Assembly: GCA_020848835.1 (NCBI GenBank)
Contig: JADLHJ010000112.1
Location: 1 to 56,644, forward strand
Length of the DNA: 56,644 bases
Direction: 5' to 3'
From: Candidatus Hydrogenedentota bacterium
GTDB taxonomy: Bacteria > Hydrogenedentota > Hydrogenedentia > Hydrogenedentales > SLHB01
A model generated the notes under the pieces. The model saw only the letters and a list, made by a program, of their open reading frames with translations. It searched no databases and was not told where the DNA came from. A program made the translations under genes and the position numbers. How positions within the stretch are numbered: the stretch's first letter is position 1; each line of letters opens with the position of its first letter. Shown one piece after another: positions 51,950 to 56,644 of this stretch.

Positions 51950-53332
51950 TTATTTTCCGATGCAGAAGCTGGAGAATATCCGATCAAGCACGTCTTCGGG
52001 GGTGGTTTCGCCGGTGATTTCACCAATGGCGTCGATGGCGTCGCGGAGATCGATGCTGAGAAATTCCGGGGACGCGCCGTAATTCGCGAGGGTGTGCGCT
52101 AAGGCTTCGGCGGCGCGGCGGAGCGAGTCGCGCTGGTGCATTCGCGTGATGATGCCTTGATCGGTTGCGGTTTGTGCGCCCCCTAGTAGTTTCCTGCCAA
52201 TTGCGGATTCGAGTTCTTTCAATCCTTTTTCAGTTTTTGCAGAAACCTGGCAAGTTTCCCAGTCGTGATTTATCTTTTCCCGGTTGAGCGGTCGTTGTGG
52301 TGCGAGGTCGATTTTATTCGTTGCGACGATGGTCGGGCGGCGCAGTTCGTTCACTTCGCGAATCAGCTCGTGATCTTCCGTGGTGAGTTCCTCAGAGACA
52401 TCGACAACGAGCATGACGATATCGGCGTTTAACAGCGCGGCACGCGCGCGGCCGATTCCAATTTGCTCGACTTCGTCGTCAGTGGCGCGAAGGCCGGCGG
52501 TATCGCTGAGGCGAATGGGCACGCCGTCAATCGTGATCACTTCTTCAAGTAAATCGCGCGTTGTGCCGGGGACGGACGTGACAATAGCACGCGCGTCGCG
52601 CAGCAGCGCGTTAAAGAGACTGGATTTACCGACGTTGGGCCGGCCCACGATCGCAACGCTGGCGCCTTCGCGGTAAAGCCGGCCGCGCTCCGCCGTGTCG
52701 ATCAGCTCGCGCATCTTTGCAAGAACTTGATCCAGGCGTGCGCGCAGTGCCGCATCTACCAGTTCGGGTAAGTCGTCGTCAGGGAAATCAATCGCAGATT
52801 CTACGCGTGCCAGTGCCTCTATTAGGACTTCGCTGATTTCATGGAGTGATTTCGAAAGCACGCCTTCGGCGGCGGAGGACGCGGCGCGAAGGGCAGCGTC
52901 TGTTTGTGCGCGAATGCGATCGATTACGGCTTCGGCTTGGATGAGGTCGATGCGGCCGTTTAAAAAGGCGCGCTTGGTAAATTCCCCTGGCGTCGCGAGG
53001 CGTGCGCTGCGCGACAATACCAATTCCAGAACTGCGCGGATTGGCGCGGCCCCGCCGTGGCAATTGATCTCAACGACATCTTCTGCAGTGTAGCTGTGCG
53101 GAGCGCGCATGATGTGAACAAGGACTTCATCAATCGTGCCGTGCGCATCGCGGATCTCGCCATGAAAGACGCGTCCCCGCGCGGTGCGAATATCGCGCCC
53201 GCGCGAGGACGTAAAAATCGAATGCGCTATCGAGATGGAATCCGGGCCACTCAATCGCAAGATGCCAATACCGCCTTCGCCCGGCGGTGTGGCAATCGCC
53301 GCGATGGTGTCCTTAGGACTCCTGCGGTCCAC
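51950..53332 (-). CDS. mnmE: tRNA modification GTPase MnmE
   Basis: A 460-residue GTPase that with MnmG makes the 5-carboxymethylaminomethyl group on U34 of tRNA. DTIAAIATPPGEGGIGILRLSG at the N-terminus binds folate; the G domain has GRPNVGKSS, SVPGTTRD, DTAG and TNKID; the chain ends with the invariant FCIGK. GTG 53332 is the start; it overlaps the jag stop by 20 bases. Part of the yidC-jag-mnmE cluster. Confidence 0.97.
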   Translation of the reverse strand: MDRRSPKDTIAAIATPPGEGGIGILRLSGPDSISIAHSIFTSSRGRDIRTARGRVFHGEIRDAHGTIDEVLVHIMRAPHSYTAEDVVEINCHGGAAPIRAVLELVLSRSARLATPGEFTKRAFLNGRIDLIQAEAVIDRIRAQTDAALRAASSAAEGVLSKSLHEISEVLIEALARVESAIDFPDDDLPELVDAALRARLDQVLAKMRELIDTAERGRLYREGASVAIVGRPNVGKSSLFNALLRDARAIVTSVPGTTRDLLEEVITIDGVPIRLSDTAGLRATDDEVEQIGIGRARAALLNADIVMLVVDVSEELTTEDHELIREVNELRRPTIVATNKIDLAPQRPLNREKINHDWETCQVSAKTEKGLKELESAIGRKLLGGAQTATDQGIITRMHQRDSLRRAAEALAHTLANYGASPEFLSIDLRDAIDAIGEITGETTPEDVLDRIFSSFCIGK

Positions 53333-54638
53333 TTTCTACCGCGTCGTTCTGCGCGACGGGCGCGTCAGGACGCGGACCGCGGCCACGTCCGCCACGGCGG
53401 CTCCTGCGCCTGCGGCGTGGTGCGCCGTTGCCATTCCCGTTATCCTCACGCGGCTGATCGCCGCCTTCCTGCGCCTCATCGGTTTGGCGCGATCGATCGG
53501 TAAACAAACCGCGCGGTTTGTGCGGCTGACGGACATCGCGTTCTTCGCCGCCGCGTCCACGCGGGCCGCGATCGCCGCGGAAACCGCCGCGTCCGCGCTG
53601 CGGCCGGTCCTCTCCCCCACGCTCGTCTTTTGGTGCGATGACGACGTGACGATCGCCGGCGTCGCCCACGCTGAAGGTGCGGATCGAGTCGTCGCCTTCG
53701 AGCGTCACGTGGATGACGCGGCGTTCTTGAGAGCCCATTGGCTTGGTGCGCTGGCGGCGTCCGCTTTCGCGCGCGCGTTCCGCGAGGCGATGTGCTAGTT
53801 CTTCCAAGGCTTCTTGTCGCCGATCGAGGTAACCTTCGATGTCGATGGTGACGCGGTCGCCGTCTTCACCTTCAACCTTTGGTAACATGCGATTGACAAG
53901 GTACTGCAGCGACTCAAGCGCGCGTCCCTTACGACCAATGAGAATCGCGGAGTCGGGCGACTCGATCTTGATACTAACTGCGTTCGCTTCGCCGGTTGCG
54001 CTGGTTATCGTCGCTTCAATGCCCATGAGTTGGACGACTTCGCGCACGAGCGCTTCGACTTCGGTGTCGGGCGGGCCGTTGTACACTTTCGGTGGCGCGG
54101 GCGGTTTGCGTTCGCGCGGTTCAGGGCGCGGCGCGGGCTCGGGACGCGGTTGACGTTCTTGCTGCGGCGCACGCGGTTCGCGCGGCGCACGCGCGTCACG
54201 GTTGTCGCGCGGTTCCCGCGGCTGACGGTGGTCACGTTGTTCGCGGTGATCCCGTTGCTCGCGTTGCGGCTGTTGTTGACGCTGGGGGTGCGGGCCGCGC
54301 TGCTGTTGCGGCGGGCGCGATTCACGCGGCTCGCGCTGTTGATGCTGCGGACGCGGGGTGTGTTCTTGCCGCGGCGCTTGATCGTGACGCGGGTGTTCGT
54401 GGCGTTGCGGGCGCGCGTGATGTTGTTCTCGATGTGCCGGGCGATGGTGTTCCGGTTCGGCTGCGCCGACATCCGTGGATACCCGCAGCTTCACATTGCG
54501 CGCACCGAAACCGAACAGGCCCGCGCTGCCTTCGTCGATAATTTCCACATGTACTTCGTCGCGTTCGACGCCAAGTTGTTGAAGGGCGTCTTTTATCGCG
54601 AGTTCGCGCGATTTCGCGCTTACTTCAATGGTCCTCAT
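53313..54638 (-). CDS. khpB: Jag/KhpB-type RNA-binding protein with long disordered segments
   Basis: A 441-residue protein with a Jag N-terminal domain (1-55; GSAGLFGFGARNVKL), a 120-residue Arg/Gln/His/Pro/Glu-rich linker (about 62-182), a KH domain (about 188-262; ILIGRKGRALESLQYLVNRML), an R3H domain (about 266-330; PMGSQERRVIHVTLEGDD) and a C-terminal RG-rich tail of about 100 residues. KhpB binds RNA and affects cell division and elongation in several bacteria. Typical Jag is about 200-250 residues, so linker and tail are large additions. It follows yidC as in many bacteria. Confidence 0.93.
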   Translation of the reverse strand: MRTIEVSAKSRELAIKDALQQLGVERDEVHVEIIDEGSAGLFGFGARNVKLRVSTDVGAAEPEHHRPAHREQHHARPQRHEHPRHDQAPRQEHTPRPQHQQREPRESRPPQQQRGPHPQRQQQPQREQRDHREQRDHRQPREPRDNRDARAPREPRAPQQERQPRPEPAPRPEPRERKPPAPPKVYNGPPDTEVEALVREVVQLMGIEATITSATGEANAVSIKIESPDSAILIGRKGRALESLQYLVNRMLPKVEGEDGDRVTIDIEGYLDRRQEALEELAHRLAERARESGRRQRTKPMGSQERRVIHVTLEGDDSIRTFSVGDAGDRHVVIAPKDERGGEDRPQRGRGGFRGDRGPRGRGGEERDVRQPHKPRGLFTDRSRQTDEAQEGGDQPREDNGNGNGAPRRRRRSRRGGRGRGPRPDAPVAQNDAVESGPQES

Positions 54639-54735
54639 ATAACTCAGTCTCCTCGTTCGGAGGGCGGACTCTTGAGCCCGCCATGTTCAAATGTTGTGAC
54701 GCAACGCAGCGGGTCAGCACACCCGCGCGCGGCAG

Positions 54736-56640
54736 TTACTCCGCAGGCCTCTGTTTGTCTTTGCGCTTCTTTTCTTTTAGATCGCGCTCGGCCTGCTTCT
54801 TTCGTTCGATAGCTGCGTCGTAGAAATGCTTCTTCTTCTTTGCGTTCTGCTGCACTTTCTGCGGCTTCTCGACTTCCTGGAAATGCAGCACGTAGCTCTG
54901 CGCGATACCCAGCAGCGTGCTCGTGAGGATGTACAGGTTCAGGCCCGACGCCAGCGGGTAGCAGAATACGCTGAAGAATACGGGCATGATCGTCATCATC
55001 ATTTTTTGCTGGGGATTTGTGATCGGCGTGGACATCGGCGTGAGCTTCACGCTTGCAACCATCGCCAATGCACTCAGCACGGGCAATACGTTGATGTACT
55101 GCAGGTGGTGAAAGAAGAACGGAAGATTCGCCAATTGCGGCAAATGGAGCAATTTGTCGGGTTCCGACAGGTCCTTGATCCACAGCGCGAAGGGCGCGCC
55201 GCGCAATTCATAGGCGCTCCAAAGCATGCGGTACAGCGCGATGAAAATGGGCAACTGCAGGAACATCGGCAGGCATCCCGCGAGCGGGTTCATGCCGTAT
55301 TCCTTGTACAACTCCATCGTTTTTTGCTGCATCACCTGCGGATCGTTGCCGTACTGTTCCTTAATCTTCTCCATTTCCGGCGCGAGCATTTGCATGCGCT
55401 TCATCGTCTTCATCTGCTTGAGCGTGAGCGGGAACATGATCGCGCGCACAACGACGGTAAGCAGCACGATGGCGACACCGTAGTTCGGAATGAATCGGTA
55501 AAACCAGTTGAGCATCTGCAGCAGTAGTTTCGCGAACCAGTCCAGGAAGTCGGGATACTCGAAGAATTGCAACGAGCTATCCAGCGTGGCCCACGCTTTC
55601 TTCAATTGCGGCAGGTGGCTCGGGCCGATGTAGACGTCGAAGGAGCTCGACGCCGTTTGGCCCGGGGCGATTTCGGCCTTCGGCACCATGTAACCGAAGC
55701 GAAACTCGTTGTGGTCACCAATAGCCCAGCCGTCGCTCGGCGCCGATGGATGCATGGCGACTATGAAGTACGCGCTGCGTACGCCCAGCCAGTCCGCAAC
55801 CGGAAACCTGCGGCTGTAAGGCTTGCCTACGTCTTCCGGCTTCATCGAAGCGGTTGAATAAACACTCGTCTCTTCGCCGGTCCTCCACACCAGCGCCTGG
55901 GTTACGCCTTTTGCAAGGTCTCCTGAAGTTATGTTTGGCCCCCACGTAAAGGTGTAGGCCGGGTCCTGATCGCGCCCGAGTACACGCGGCGCGGATTCGA
56001 GATTGGTGTATTCGACCGTCGCGGTGATCACATGCGCCTTGTCGGTGAAAGTAAAGCGCTTCGTGATCTTCGCTGCGTTGGGCAGCGTCAACGAAAATAC
56101 GACTTCCGTGTCACTTGCTTTTTCTACCTCGAATTGGCGCCGATCGAGTTCGTCTCGGATCGCGTCGCTCGAGAAGCGGAGGCCGAATGGATAGATCGAT
56201 TCGGTGTCGGGATTGGCGGATTCGGGAACCAGTTGAATCAACGAATCGCCGTGTTCGCCCAAGAGCAGACTTGCGCGCTTGAGCCTTCCGCCGATGCGCG
56301 TGAAGACGAGTTCCATGTCGTCTTTCTTGAGAGTAATTTCGTCGGTGGCGGCGTTGGTTTCCGCAGGGATAGCCGGCAGGTTTGGCCATCCCGTTGCGGC
56401 AGTCGCGCCCTCCGCGGCGGCCTGCCCAGGGTCCGGCGCTTCGGCTACTTCAAAGCCCGCAGGCGTGTTCTGCTCGGATTGTGTAATGGTTTCAGTGACG
56501 ACGGGCGGAGGGGTCTGCGGCTGGGGCTTGGGGCCAAAATACTGGACCCAAATGATTAACATCAGACCCAACGTCAAAAAAACGATGAGTTGGTTCCGCG
56601 AATCTTCCTTCTGCTTCTTCTCGTCGTCGTCTTCGTACAC
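54736..56640 (-). CDS. yidC: Membrane protein insertase YidC
   Basis: A 634-residue insertase. An N-terminal membrane helix (about 18-36) is followed by a large periplasmic domain (about 60-340) typical of Gram-negative YidC, then five C-terminal helices (from about 365) with YGVAIVLLTVVVRAIMFPLTLKQMKTMKRM, where Arg in the hydrophilic groove is conserved, and NPLAGCLPMFLQLPIFIALYRML. The C-terminal tail is Lys-rich. The GTG start at 56640 is preceded in frame by a stop codon (56641-56643), so the gene is complete although it touches the window edge. Inserts membrane proteins with or without Sec. Confidence 0.96.
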   Translation of the reverse strand: MYEDDDEKKQKEDSRNQLIVFLTLGLMLIIWVQYFGPKPQPQTPPPVVTETITQSEQNTPAGFEVAEAPDPGQAAAEGATAATGWPNLPAIPAETNAATDEITLKKDDMELVFTRIGGRLKRASLLLGEHGDSLIQLVPESANPDTESIYPFGLRFSSDAIRDELDRRQFEVEKASDTEVVFSLTLPNAAKITKRFTFTDKAHVITATVEYTNLESAPRVLGRDQDPAYTFTWGPNITSGDLAKGVTQALVWRTGEETSVYSTASMKPEDVGKPYSRRFPVADWLGVRSAYFIVAMHPSAPSDGWAIGDHNEFRFGYMVPKAEIAPGQTASSSFDVYIGPSHLPQLKKAWATLDSSLQFFEYPDFLDWFAKLLLQMLNWFYRFIPNYGVAIVLLTVVVRAIMFPLTLKQMKTMKRMQMLAPEMEKIKEQYGNDPQVMQQKTMELYKEYGMNPLAGCLPMFLQLPIFIALYRMLWSAYELRGAPFALWIKDLSEPDKLLHLPQLANLPFFFHHLQYINVLPVLSALAMVASVKLTPMSTPITNPQQKMMMTIMPVFFSVFCYPLASGLNLYILTSTLLGIAQSYVLHFQEVEKPQKVQQNAKKKKHFYDAAIERKKQAERDLKEKKRKDKQRPAE

Positions 56641-56644
56641 TCAG

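Noticed and set aside
1..56644. CRISPR arrays, insertion sequences, tRNA or rRNA genes
   Set aside because: None was recognised on either strand. A covariance-model tRNA and ncRNA search would be needed to exclude small RNAs.

Overview
The window looks like chromosome from a diderm (LPS-bearing), GC-rich bacterium. It carries lptE, a BamD-like protein, YidC with a large periplasmic domain, several lipoproteins and secreted proteins, a glyoxylate shunt, and secreted or cytoplasmic carbohydrate-active proteins next to a sugar-type MFS transporter. Long, poorly recognised secreted proteins with Asp-box, TIM-barrel or repeat architecture, plus abundant short intergenic palindromes, recall Hydrogenedentota, Planctomycetota and Lentisphaerota-type genomes. 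No rRNA or other taxonomic marker was read, so that placement is an impression. No tRNA, rRNA, CRISPR array, phage or insertion sequence was recognised.

Layout. 0-5.2 kb: a 30-residue Lys/Ala peptide gene, about 1 kb without genes, then two minus-strand operons: a PbfA-like PLP enzyme, membrane protein and isoprenylcysteine-methyltransferase-like protein; and an HD-domain protein with an HSL-type esterase. 5.5-10 kb: a lipoprotein built of four ~121-residue repeats, a Spy/CpxP-like periplasmic protein, a glutaredoxin-like protein coupled to beta-carbonic anhydrase, and a DUF4189-like secreted protein. 10.3-15.3 kb: a nucleotide-sugar epimerase fused to a DegT-type aminotransferase, then bamD-like, lptE and holA. 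16-25 kb: MFS transporter and GH38-family protein (apparent catalytic Asp missing), a DHFR/RibD-like protein, an orphan gene, a Tat-exported TIM-barrel-like protein and an alanine-glyoxylate-type aminotransferase. 25.4-34.4 kb: a VapBC-like module, a secreted alpha/beta hydrolase, aceB-aceA, an Asp-box protein, a small secreted protein and a LysR regulator. 34.6-42.7 kb: two adjacent histidine kinases, a GT39-like glycosyltransferase, a purple-acid-phosphatase-like enzyme with a GNAT, and a lipoprotein. 42.7-46.4 kb: an iron operon (DtxR regulator, two FeoA, FeoB, small Cys-rich membrane protein) behind a consensus promoter. 46.5-56.6 kb: a GT2, a YhaO/YhaN pair, then mnmE, jag and yidC.

How the genes work together. 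The clearest units are ferrous iron uptake with its own regulator, the glyoxylate shunt (aceBA), outer-membrane biogenesis (bamD, lptE) with the replication clamp-loader gene holA, and the yidC-jag-mnmE cluster that in many bacteria lies near the chromosome origin. Base composition supports proximity to an origin: in hand-counted 60-base samples the plus strand is C-rich left of about 30 kb and G-rich to the right, on genes of either orientation. No dnaA or convincing DnaA-box cluster was found.

The most interesting observations are the GH38 protein without the expected nucleophile, the epimerase-aminotransferase fusion, the four-repeat lipoprotein, a family of 9-base-periodic intergenic repeats, a near-perfect 17+17 bp inverted repeat upstream of aceB, and a small imperfect copy of the aceA 3' end just downstream of the gene.
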